Shown piece by piece: positions 18,700-27,200 of a DNA stretch of 43,929 nt. The notes beneath the pieces are model-generated. The model worked only from the letters and a program-made list of their open reading frames with translations, was not told where the DNA came from and did no database searches. The position numbers and the translations under genes are program-made. Position 1 is the first letter of the stretch. Each line of letters starts with the position of its first letter. The stretch is from Micrococcaceae bacterium RIT 802 (GTDB lineage: Bacteria; Actinomycetota; Actinomycetes; Actinomycetales; Micrococcaceae): assembly GCA_016892645.1 (NCBI GenBank), contig JAFEMX010000022.1:1-43929 (forward strand), written 5' to 3'.

Positions 18700-19605
18700 T
18701 TATTTGGAACCCTTCATGTTGTCCTCGATGACCTGCAGCGCGGATTGGAGATCCGCCGGGGAGTTCTCCTTGAAGACGCCGCCCTCGCCGAGGTCCTTCT
18801 TGATGGCCTTCACGACCGTGGGGTCGTGGTACAGCTTGGCGATCTTCAACAGCGTCGGGTTGGCCTTGTCCTCATCGCGGGCGACGAACGCATTGATGTA
18901 GGGCTTGGTCGAGTCTGCCGACGGATCATCCTGCGCGATGATGTCGTCGTCGCTGAGCTTGGCGGCCGTGGCGAAGTTGTTGTTCACGATGGCGCCGGCG
19001 AGGGAATCCAGGTTCTGCGCCGTCATCTTGGCATCGACGGTGACGACCTTGACCTTGGAAGCGGCCGTATCGACGTCGGCGGGCGTCGACGTCGAGTTGG
19101 CGCCACCCTTGACCTTGATCAGCCCCGCGCTCTCCAGCACGATCAGGGACCGGGCCAGGTTGGTCGGATCGTTCGGGATGGCGATCTGGGAACCCGCGGG
19201 GATCTCTTCGGCGGACTTGTACTTGGTGGAGTACAGCGGCAGCGGGTACACGGCCGTGGCGCCGATCGGCTGCAGGTTCTTGTTGTTCTTGCTGTTGTAG
19301 GTCGCCAGGTACTGCAGGTGCTGGAACTCGTTGAGGTCCAGCTGCTTCTGGTCCAGGGCCGGGTTCGGCTGGTTGTAGTCGGAGAAGTTCTTCAGCTCCA
19401 CGTCCACGCCGGTTTCTTCCTTGACGACCTGCTTGTAGACCTGCCAATACGGCTCGGCGCCATCGGCGACGCCGATGGTCACGGACTTGATGTCGGTGGG
19501 CAGGGCCGCTGTCTCGTCCGAACCGCCGCCGCAGGCGGTCAGGCCCAGGGTGGCGACGGCCGCAACGGCTGCAAACTTGGCAAGGGAAAAGCGAATGTTC
19601 TTCAT
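18700..19605 (-). CDS. metQ: Methionine-binding lipoprotein MetQ
   Basis: A 301-residue NlpA/MetQ-family binding protein. It has an N-terminal lipoprotein signal (KNIRFSLAKFAAVAAVAT) and the lipobox LTAC, so Cys is acylated and the protein is anchored outside the membrane. The mature domain contains VTIGVADGAEPYWQVYKQ, the DFSDYNQPNPAL-type segment (here NFSDYNQPNPALDQK) and NAFVARDEDKANPTL. GGAAAG lies about 9 nt before ATG 19605. Ligand identity (methionine versus a related substrate) is inferred from the complete MetQNI set. A perfect inverted repeat is in its upstream leader. Confidence 0.92.
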   Translation of the reverse strand: MKNIRFSLAKFAAVAAVATLGLTACGGGSDETAALPTDIKSVTIGVADGAEPYWQVYKQVVKEETGVDVELKNFSDYNQPNPALDQKQLDLNEFQHLQYLATYNSKNNKNLQPIGATAVYPLPLYSTKYKSAEEIPAGSQIAIPNDPTNLARSLIVLESAGLIKVKGGANSTSTPADVDTAASKVKVVTVDAKMTAQNLDSLAGAIVNNNFATAAKLSDDDIIAQDDPSADSTKPYINAFVARDEDKANPTLLKIAKLYHDPTVVKAIKKDLGEGGVFKENSPADLQSALQVIEDNMKGSK

Positions 19606-19701
19606 GCGAGTGTTCTTTCCGGCTGGAAGTGACCAGCGGCCACCACGGACCGCCACAAATCGAATGAATCAATTCCAGCAGGCCGCGGGGGCATCACAAA
19701 A

Positions 19702-19736
19702 TCGAACCACATGCCCAAAAAACGGATGTGGTTCGA
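19702..19736 (-). promoter_or_regulatory. 11-bp inverted repeat with T-run in the metQ leader (attenuator or operator candidate)
   Basis: TCGAACCACAT (19702-19712) and ATGTGGTTCGA (19726-19736) are perfect complements. Read on the minus strand, the hairpin is followed at once by TTTT, like an intrinsic terminator, about 100 nt before metQ. It could be an attenuator for metQNI, a late terminator for the exonuclease gene, or an operator dyad. Confidence 0.5.
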
Positions 19737-19794
19737 ATGATATTCACCAACGCCGGGGGTTTTCGGGGTCCGCGTGCGACGGGGGACGGCCGGG

Positions 19795-19823
19795 CGCTAA
19801 GAACGAGGCCATTCAACAGTCAA
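19795..19823 (-). promoter_or_regulatory. Weak promoter candidate for metQNI
   Basis: On the minus strand TTGACT (-35, 19823-19818) is followed after 17 nt by TTAGCG (-10). The -35 is good but the -10 is poor. It would place the inverted repeat inside the leader. Confidence 0.3.
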
Positions 19824-19873
19824 CGCGGGGCCACCGCAATTTCGTGACATGTCTCTCGGCGACATGACGTGAC

Positions 19874-19890
19874 GTGCCCGCGGCGGGCAC
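19874..19890 (-). terminator. Small hairpin after the exonuclease gene
   Basis: GTGCCCG (19874-19880) and CGGGCAC (19884-19890) form a 7-bp GC stem with a 3-nt loop, 28 nt beyond the exonuclease stop. There is no T-tract. Confidence 0.4.
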
Positions 19891-19917
19891 CCGACGCCGT
19901 CGTCCCCGGTGCCGGTA

Positions 19918-20598
19918 TCAGCGGACGGGCCAGGTGCCGTCCACGAGGGCCGTCGGGTCCTTGCGCCGGAAGAACTCCTGCAGGCTAGCCGCCTGTTCCG
20001 CCGCCCACAGGACCTGTTGGCTGTGCAGTTCGGAGGGTGAGATGGCCAGTTCGCGGGCGTATTTCAGCGCCTGGGCATCGGCGACGCCGATGGTGGCCGC
20101 AGCATCGGCGACGGAGGTGTGGGCGTTGTTCAGGGGGACCCCGTAATGCTCGCACAGCGCGGTCAGCGTGCGCTTGCCGCGGCGGTACTTGTCCACCTGC
20201 TTGTCGATGATGAACGGGTCGATCACCGGCAGCGGCAGCAGGGCGGGAACCCCATGTCGAACGGCCTCCCGGGCCAGCACGGTGAAGTCATAGCTGGCAT
20301 TGAAGGCCAGCACGGGCATGGTCTGGAACAGGTCCTGCAAGTGGGCGGAGATCTCGGCCACGGCCACCGCCGGATCCACGCCGGAGGCCATGGCCCGCGC
20401 GGTGCTCACCCCGTGCACGGCGGTGGCCTCCTCGGGGATGGGCACGCCCGGGTTCACCAGCCATTCGCGGTGGTTGATGATCTCCTGCCGGCCGTTGACC
20501 ACGACGACGGAGGCGGTGACGATCCGCGCCTCGAGGGGGTCCTTGCCGGTGGTCTCCAGATCGAATGCTGCCCGCGGAAGCTGATGCCAATTGTCCAT
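19918..20598 (-). CDS. DnaQ-like 3'-5' exonuclease (DEDDh)
   Basis: A 226-residue exonuclease-domain protein. The DEDDh motifs are visible: FDLETTG (ExoI, Asp and Glu), NASYDF (ExoII) and HTSVADAAATI (ExoIII, His and Asp). This matches stand-alone DNA polymerase III epsilon-like nucleases rather than the full replicative epsilon subunit. The C-terminal 45 residues (from PSELHSQQVLWAAEQAA) form a helical tail ending DGTWPVR. ATG 20598 is preceded at 6 nt by TACCGT, so a leaderless mRNA is likely. The frame is open 24 codons further but without a better start. It diverges from the alkyltransferase-like gene, and a joint role in DNA repair is plausible. Confidence 0.87.
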   Translation of the reverse strand: MDNWHQLPRAAFDLETTGKDPLEARIVTASVVVVNGRQEIINHREWLVNPGVPIPEEATAVHGVSTARAMASGVDPAVAVAEISAHLQDLFQTMPVLAFNASYDFTVLAREAVRHGVPALLPLPVIDPFIIDKQVDKYRRGKRTLTALCEHYGVPLNNAHTSVADAAATIGVADAQALKYARELAISPSELHSQQVLWAAEQAASLQEFFRRKDPTALVDGTWPVR

Positions 20599-20604
20599 GG
20601 CCCT

Positions 20605-20610
20605 ACGGTA
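20605..20610 (-). promoter_or_regulatory. -10 hexamer TACCGT for the leaderless exonuclease mRNA
   Basis: TACCGT on the minus strand, then AGGGCC (6 nt), then ATG 20598. Confidence 0.5.
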
Positions 20611-20655
20611 TCGCCCGCGTCCGACGATTTGGCGCCGGCCGGGCCGGTCGCCGCC

Positions 20656-20661
20656 TAAGCT
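20656..20661 (+). promoter_or_regulatory. -10 hexamer TAAGCT for the alkyltransferase-like gene
   Basis: TAAGCT, then GGGAGGC (7 nt), then ATG 20669. The spacing predicts a leaderless transcript even though GGGAGG looks like a ribosome-binding site, because transcription would start downstream of most of it. Confidence 0.5.
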
Positions 20662-20668
20662 GGGAGGC

Positions 20669-21052
20669 ATGTCACTGGAGTATGCCGAGGCCGTCCACCG
20701 CGTCGCCGGCCGGATTCCGGCGGGCAGCGTGTTGACCTATGGCGACATCGCCGAGCTCCTCGGTTCCGGTGGCCCGCGCCAGGTGGGGGCGGCGATGTCC
20801 CGTTCCCCGGGACCGTTGCCCTGGTGGCGCGTCCTGCGTGCGAACGGCACCTTGCCGGCGGACCTGCAGCAACGGGCGCTGCCCCACTGGGCCGAGGAGC
20901 AGATCCCGATGTTGCGCGGGCGCGTGCGCGTGACCCAGGCACGCTGGCGCCCCGATGACGGGGGCTTCAATTTCCTGGACGCGGTGGCCGCGGCGCTGGC
21001 TGAGGGCACCGGTGCGGGCACCGCTCCCAACCGTCAGGGCGAGGTGTTCTGA
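20669..21052 (+). CDS. Alkyltransferase-like (ATL) DNA-binding protein
   Basis: A 127-residue protein matching the C-terminal DNA-binding domain of O6-alkylguanine-DNA alkyltransferases. Helix and recognition motifs include VHRVAGRIPAGSVLTYGDIAEL and GGPRQVGAAMSR. The catalytic PCHRV is replaced by PWWRV, with Trp52 in place of the acceptor Cys. It therefore cannot transfer alkyl groups, and like other ATLs probably flags bulky O6-alkylguanine for nucleotide excision repair. Its stop overlaps the adnA start (TGATG), so it is coupled to the helicase-nuclease genes. Confidence 0.9.
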   Translation: MSLEYAEAVHRVAGRIPAGSVLTYGDIAELLGSGGPRQVGAAMSRSPGPLPWWRVLRANGTLPADLQQRALPHWAEEQIPMLRGRVRVTQARWRPDDGGFNFLDAVAAALAEGTGAGTAPNRQGEVF

Positions 21053-24000
21053 TGGGAGCCATGGACACCCTGGAGGGAACGGGCCCCCGCACCCGCGAAC
21101 GCCTTGCCGAGTTGGATGCCGGCCACGGGCCGGTGCTGGTGCTGGGCGCCCCCGGCACCGGCAAGAGCACCGCGCTGCTGGAGACCGTGGTGCGGCGGCT
21201 GGATGCCGGCCACCAGCCGGACGCGCTGCTGGTCATCGCACCATCGCGAAACGCCGCTGGGGACCTGCGCGACCGGCTCTCGGCGTCGACCGACACCACG
21301 TTCTCCGAGCCCGCGGTGCGCACCTGGGCTGCCTACGCCTTCGACCTCATCCGCAGGGCCCGTCTGCTCGGCTTCCTGCCAGGGGTCGAGCGACCGCCGC
21401 GGCTGCTCTCCGGGCCCGAGCAGGACACCCTGATCGGCCAGCTCCTGGCCGGCCATGCCGCGGGCATCACCCCGGGTCCGGCCTGGCCGGAGTCGTTGGG
21501 GGAGGCCATCGGCACCCGGGGCTTCCGCAAGGAAATCCGCGAGCTCTTCGACCGCCTGGCCGAGTACGGCGTCGAAGCGGGAGACCTGCAGGAGCTGGGC
21601 GAGCGTTGCCTGCGCCCGGAATGGACGGCATCGTCCGTGCTCTACCAGGAATACCGTGACCTGCTGGATCTGGGCAGCAACGAAGCCTTCGACCCGGCCG
21701 GTCTGATCACCGCCGCCGCGGATCTGCTCGATGACCACCCCGAATTGCTCGAGGCCGAACGCGACCGGATCAGCCTGATCGTCGTCGACGACCTCCAGGA
21801 GGCCAATCCCGCCCAACACCGGCTACTGAAGCTGCTCGCGGCGGGACGCGACCTGCTGGCCTTCGCCTCCCCGGACAATGCCGTCCAGGGATTCCGCGGA
21901 GCCCGCCCGGACCTGCTGGGCCGGTTCGACGCCGACTACGGCACGAACCGGAATCCGGCGACGGTGATGGAGCTGGATGCCTCGTGGCGGATGGGAGCCG
22001 AGATTTCCGCCGCCTGGACGCGCATTGCCGGTCGCATTCCCGTCACGGCCGGCGGTGCCGGACGGCGTCTCCTGCACGCCGGGGCCGACCCGGATCGGGA
22101 AACGGTGGAGGTGCATCTGGTGGAATCACCGGTCCACGAATTGCGGCTGGTGACCCAACGCCTCCTGGAGGAGCACCTCATGGGCTCCCGCCCACTGGAT
22201 GCGATGGCCGTGGTCGTCCGCAACGGGGGGCAGGTCGCGTCCATATCACGCCACCTGGCAGCGCAGGGAATCCCCGTGAACGTCCCGCAGGCCGAAGTCC
22301 CGCTGCGGGACGAGCCGGCGGTCCGGCCGCTCCTGACCCTGCTGGGACTGGGACTCGCCGCCACGGCACCGGCAGCAGCCCCGGCAGTGGACGCCACGGA
22401 AGCCGGGGACGCCACCGCGGCATTGCCGGAGGCCGGCACCGTCGAGACATTGCTGTCGTCCCGCTACGGGTCTTCCACCGCCTTGGACATCCGCCGGTTG
22501 CGCCAGGTCCTGCGCCGGCAGGAGCGGGTGGCCGGTGGACGCCGCTCCAGCACCGAGCTGCTCCGCGGCATCTTCGCCGAACCGGCCCTGCTGACGGGGC
22601 TGGGCCGTGAAGGCCGCGGTGCCGAGCGGCTGGCCCGCATGCTCGAATCGCTGGCCGCCGAAATGGAACTTCCGACGGCGAACGCCGAAACCGCCCTCTG
22701 GGCGCTGTGGTCCGCCTCCGGAATGGAAGCGAAATGGAAGCAGGCAGCGCTCGACGGCGGTGCCGCCGGCGCACGGGCCGACCACGACCTCGATGCACTG
22801 ATGGCCCTGTTCCAGGCCGCCGAACGCTTCGTGGACCAGCTGCCCGGATCGACGGTGGCCCAGTTCGCCGACCATGTGCTCGGACAGGAACTGCCCATGG
22901 ACACCCTCGCCTCCCGCGGCGGCAGCGGACCGTCGGTGTCCGTGACGACACCCGCCGGCGGCGTCGGCCACGAATGGGACCTGGTCCTCATCCCCGGGAT
23001 GCAGGAAGGCATCTGGCCCAACACGCGACTGCGCGGCGAACTGCTGGGCAGCAGCGCGCTGGCCGACGTCGTCGAACACGGGCCCGGCATCCTCCGCCAA
23101 CGGGATCCCGCCACCCGGTTGCGGGCCACCCGCGCGGACGAGCTGCGGACGTTTGCCAGCGCCGTTTCCCGGGCGCGCGATGCCCTGGTCTGCATCGGCG
23201 TTGCCTCGGAAGACCACCAGCCCTCCCAGTTCCTCGATCTGGTCCAGCCCTGGACGGACCAGGAGAGGCCGCGTCCGATCACCGCGGTACCCCGCGAGCG
23301 CACCCTGGCCTCGCTGGTCGCGCTGCTGCGACAGCGCCTCGAAGGCGCGATCACCGTCCCGGAGCGGGCGGACACCGCACATGATGCGGCAGCCGTGCTG
23401 GCCCGGTTGGCCGACCAGCCCGGGCGGGTCCGCGGTGCGGCGACCACCGAATGGTGGGGACTGCTGCCGGCCAGCACCGATGCGCCGGTCAATCCGCCCG
23501 GTGAACCGGTCCGCGTCTCGCCCTCACGCGTCCAGGCCGCCCTGGAATCGCCGCTGGACTGGTTCGTCCAGGCCGCAGGCGGCGAACCGGCGACCGACCT
23601 GGCCCGCAGCCTGGGTACCTTGGTCCATGCCATCGCCGAGGACCTGCCGGCCGCGAGCGGCACCGAATACCTCGAGGAGCTGGACCGGAGGTGGCCGGAC
23701 CTGGACCTGCCACCGAACTGGGAGACCGCGAAGGACCACGAGCGTGCCGAAACGATGCTGCGCAAACTGGCGCAGTATGCCCTGCTCATGCGCAGCCACG
23801 ACCGGACGCTGCTGGCCCGGGAACGGGATTTCGACGTCGAGATCGCCGATGCGGACATCACCGTGCGGTTGCGCGGGGTGATCGACCGGTTGGAAGTCGA
23901 CGCCGAGGGTCGCGCGTATGTCGTGGACCTCAAGACGGGCAAATCTGCGCCGACCAAGGCCGACGTGGAACGCAACCCGCAATTGGGCAGCTACCAGGCC

Positions 24001-24282
24001 GCCGTGTTGGCCGGCGGCCTGGGACCGGAACTGCCCAGCCGTCCCGGCGGTGCGGCGCTGGTCCAACTGGGCACCTCGACGAAGAGCCCGGGGGAGCAGG
24101 CCCAGGAGCCGGTCGGCGACGAGGACTGGGCCACGCCGATGGTGCTGGCGGCGGCTCGCCTGATGGCCGGCAACGAATTCCAGACCCGGCACGACCCCGC
24201 CAAGGCGGGGCGCACCGGCAGTGGGTGCCGGTTGCCCTCGGTCTGCCCACTATGCGACGAAGGACGGCAGGTCACCGAATGA
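21052..24282 (+). CDS. adnA: AdnA-like helicase-nuclease subunit
   Basis: A 1076-residue SF1 helicase-like plus RecB-type nuclease protein, the AdnA half of the actinobacterial AdnAB double-strand-break resection complex. Walker A is GAPGTGKS (residues 33-40). The Walker B has Asp246-Asp247 (VVDDLQEAN) instead of Asp-Glu, consistent with a weaker, accessory motor as described for AdnA. Nuclease motifs near the C-terminus are GTLVHAIAEDLP, GVIDRLE and VVDLKTGK. The last residues have CRLPSVCPLC, a CX5CX2C cluster resembling Fe-S nucleases, although a fourth Cys is not obvious. ATG 21052 overlaps the ATL stop. Residues about 440-475 are an Ala-rich insertion. Confidence 0.9.
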   Translation: MGAMDTLEGTGPRTRERLAELDAGHGPVLVLGAPGTGKSTALLETVVRRLDAGHQPDALLVIAPSRNAAGDLRDRLSASTDTTFSEPAVRTWAAYAFDLIRRARLLGFLPGVERPPRLLSGPEQDTLIGQLLAGHAAGITPGPAWPESLGEAIGTRGFRKEIRELFDRLAEYGVEAGDLQELGERCLRPEWTASSVLYQEYRDLLDLGSNEAFDPAGLITAAADLLDDHPELLEAERDRISLIVVDDLQEANPAQHRLLKLLAAGRDLLAFASPDNAVQGFRGARPDLLGRFDADYGTNRNPATVMELDASWRMGAEISAAWTRIAGRIPVTAGGAGRRLLHAGADPDRETVEVHLVESPVHELRLVTQRLLEEHLMGSRPLDAMAVVVRNGGQVASISRHLAAQGIPVNVPQAEVPLRDEPAVRPLLTLLGLGLAATAPAAAPAVDATEAGDATAALPEAGTVETLLSSRYGSSTALDIRRLRQVLRRQERVAGGRRSSTELLRGIFAEPALLTGLGREGRGAERLARMLESLAAEMELPTANAETALWALWSASGMEAKWKQAALDGGAAGARADHDLDALMALFQAAERFVDQLPGSTVAQFADHVLGQELPMDTLASRGGSGPSVSVTTPAGGVGHEWDLVLIPGMQEGIWPNTRLRGELLGSSALADVVEHGPGILRQRDPATRLRATRADELRTFASAVSRARDALVCIGVASEDHQPSQFLDLVQPWTDQERPRPITAVPRERTLASLVALLRQRLEGAITVPERADTAHDAAAVLARLADQPGRVRGAATTEWWGLLPASTDAPVNPPGEPVRVSPSRVQAALESPLDWFVQAAGGEPATDLARSLGTLVHAIAEDLPAASGTEYLEELDRRWPDLDLPPNWETAKDHERAETMLRKLAQYALLMRSHDRTLLARERDFDVEIADADITVRLRGVIDRLEVDAEGRAYVVDLKTGKSAPTKADVERNPQLGSYQAAVLAGGLGPELPSRPGGAALVQLGTSTKSPGEQAQEPVGDEDWATPMVLAAARLMAGNEFQTRHDPAKAGRTGSGCRLPSVCPLCDEGRQVTE

Positions 24283-27200
24283 GCCACCACGACGAGCCGC
24301 CACGCCCGAACGGGGCCCCGGACGGCGGGACCGGCCAGCCGCGGCGGCGGTACACTCCCGAGGAACTCGCGGATCTGCTCGGACAGCACCAGCCGACGGC
24401 CGAGCAGTCGGCGATCATTTCCTCGCCGCTGGCCCCGATGCTCGTCATCGCCGGAGCCGGATCCGGCAAGACGGCCACCATGGCCGACCGGGTCGTATGG
24501 CTCGTGGCCAACGGGCATGTCCGGCCCGACCAGATCCTGGGGGTCACCTTCACCCGGAAGGCCGCCGGGGAACTGGCCCAGCGCATCCGGCAGCAACTCG
24601 CCCGGCTCACCGACAGCGGGATCGTCCCCGCGCCGGAGGACGACGCCCCCCTGGAACCCGCCGTCTCGACCTACCACTCGTATGCCAACACGCTCGTGCA
24701 GGATCACGGGCTGCGCATCGGCGTCGAATCGGACACCACGCTGCTCGGCAGCGCCCAGGCGTGGCAGCTGTCGCTGAAGGTCGTCCAGGATTACGACGGC
24801 GAATACGAACACCTCCGTGCCGCCAAATCGACCCTGGTCGACGCCGTCGTGCAATTTGCCGGCGAGTGCGCCGAACACCTGGTCGACCCGCTCGACGCAC
24901 GGGACCACGTCCTCGCCGAGGTGGACCGGCTCGCCTCGCTGCCGTACCGCGTCGGCAAGCAGACCCCACCCGCCCAGAAGGCCCTGCAGCTGCTGGACAA
25001 GTTGCGGACCCGGGCGACCGTGGCGGACCTGGCGGTGCGGTACGCCCGGGCCAAGGCCGAACGCAACGTCCTGGACTACGGCGACCTCGTCGCCCTGGCC
25101 GCACGCATCGCCCGGACAGTGCCCGCGGCCGGTGACGCCGAACGGGAACGGTTCAGGGTGGTGCTCCTCGACGAATTCCAGGACACCTCCCACGCGCAGA
25201 TGGTCCTGTTCTCCTCGCTGTTCACCGGAGGCCACGCCGTCACGGCGGTCGGGGACCCCAACCAATCCATCTACGGTTTCCGCGGCGCCTCCGCCGGGCA
25301 GCTGTTCCGTTTCCCGCAGGAATTCCCGGCAGTGGGGCCCGCCGGCTCCCGCATCCCCTCGGACGTTGCGTTCCTGACGACCGCATGGCGCAACTCCGCA
25401 AACGTCCTCGAGGCCGCCAACGCGGTGTCGGCCCGGCTGAACCGCGTCGACCCGAACCGTGCATCCCACTCCATCGGCGTTCCGCCGCTGGCCCAGAGCC
25501 CCTTCGCCGGAACCGGCCGTGTGGAGTTGGCCCGCCTGGCCACCAGCGCCGACGAAGCCGCCGCCCTGGCCGGACGCCTCCTGGCAGAACGCGGATCCTT
25601 CACGGCCGAGCACGGCCGGGCGCCGACCATGGCTGTTCTCTGCCGGACCCGATCGGCCCTCGGCGGCATCGCGGAGGCACTGGACCACCGCGGCATCCCC
25701 TACGAGATCGTGGGCCTGGGCGGCTTGCTGGCCATGCCGGAAATCGTCGATCTCGTCGCCACGCTGCGTGTGCTGGTCGACCCGTTGCGCTCGGACGCCC
25801 TGCTGCGGCTGCTCGCGGGAGCGCGGTGGCGCATCGGCCCGGCAGACCTCATGGCCTTCGCCGACTGGTCGCGCTTCCTGGCCAGGCGCCGTGAAGCGGC
25901 CATCCGCGACGCCCGCGACATCGACACCACCACGACCGACAGCCCCGCCGCCGACAGCCGCGCCGAGGCCCGCAGCGAGCTGGCGGAGGAAGCCAGCCTC
26001 ATCGAGGCGCTCGACCGGCTGCCTCCGGCCGATTGGACCTCATCGGCGGGCAGGGCGCTCACGTCCACCGCACTCACCCGGTTGCAGAGGCTGCAAGGCG
26101 AAATCCGCTACCTGCGCAGCTTCGCCGACGACGACCTGGCCACCCTGCTGCACGAGGTCGAGCGGACCCTGCTGCTCGACATCGAGGTCGCCGCGAAACC
26201 CGGGGCCAACATCCATTCGGCTCGGCGCCACCTCGATGCCTTCGCCGACATCGCCGCCGGATACTCCGACACCGAGCTCGGTGCCGACCTGGCCGGATTC
26301 CTGACCTGGCTCGATGCGGCAGCGGCCAAGGAGGGCGGCCTGGAGATCGTGCAGCAGGAAGCCAACCCCGACGCCGTCCAGTTGCTGACGATCCACGCCT
26401 CGAAGGGCCTGGAGTGGGATGTCGTGGCGATACCGGGCATGAACGAGGGCATCTTCCCCTCCACGACCGACTCACGCTGGACGAAGGAGGACGGGTCGCT
26501 GCCCTGGCCGCTGCGCGGGGACCGGAACGACCTGCCGCAATGGGACACCGACCAGCCCAGCCTCTCCGAGGCAGTCGACGCGGAGACCGCCTTCCGCGGG
26601 GACGTGCTGGCCCACGGAGAGGACGAGGAACGCCGGCTGGCCTATGTCGCGCTCACCCGCGCCAAGGACCTGCTGCTGTGTTCGGCAACGGTGTGGACCG
26701 GGTCCCGTTCCAAGCCCACCGCACCGTCCACCTTTCTCGGGGAACTGCTGGCGCTGGCCGACGAGCCGACACCCAGGGCACGCGTCGCCCAGTGGTGCCA
26801 GGACGAGGAGGCGCCGGAGCAGAACCCCTTTCGGGAGGACCCGCTCGAGTCCAGCTGGCCCTACGATCCGCTCGAGGGCCCGGTGGTCCTCCGGGCCGGT
26901 GTCGCCCAACCCCGGCCGGCCGGCCGGCGCCTGCAGCTGGAGGCGGCCGCTGCGGAAACCAACCGCCACCTCGAGCTGCGGCGTGCCCCGGACGACCTGG
27001 CCCGCCCCGAAGACGAGGCCCCGGTGCGCACCGATGTGGGGCGGGCTTGGGACCACGAGGCCGGACTGCTGTTGGCTGCACGGAGGGAACGCGAAGCCAC
27101 GCGGGAGCTCACGACGACGCCCGAACACGTCCGCGCCTCCCTGTTCGTGGATCTGGCCACCGACGCCGCCCAGGTCCTCGGGCAACTTCGCCGCCCCGTC

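Larger units (their letters stand above)
19606..19917. other. Intergenic region upstream of metQ (312 bp)
   Basis: No supportable gene lies here. The region holds a small hairpin just after the exonuclease stop, a weak promoter-like pair, and an 11-bp perfect inverted repeat, which are listed separately. It also has repeated TGACATG/CATGACGTGACGTG words around 19845-19876, which include CATGTC/GACATG inverted arms. I looked for SAM-riboswitch landmarks and did not recognise one. Confidence 0.6.

Noticed and set aside
19702-19740. GGTTCGAAT resembling a tRNA T-arm
   Set aside because: No acceptor, D-arm or anticodon arm can be built around it. The inverted repeat is better explained as a hairpin.
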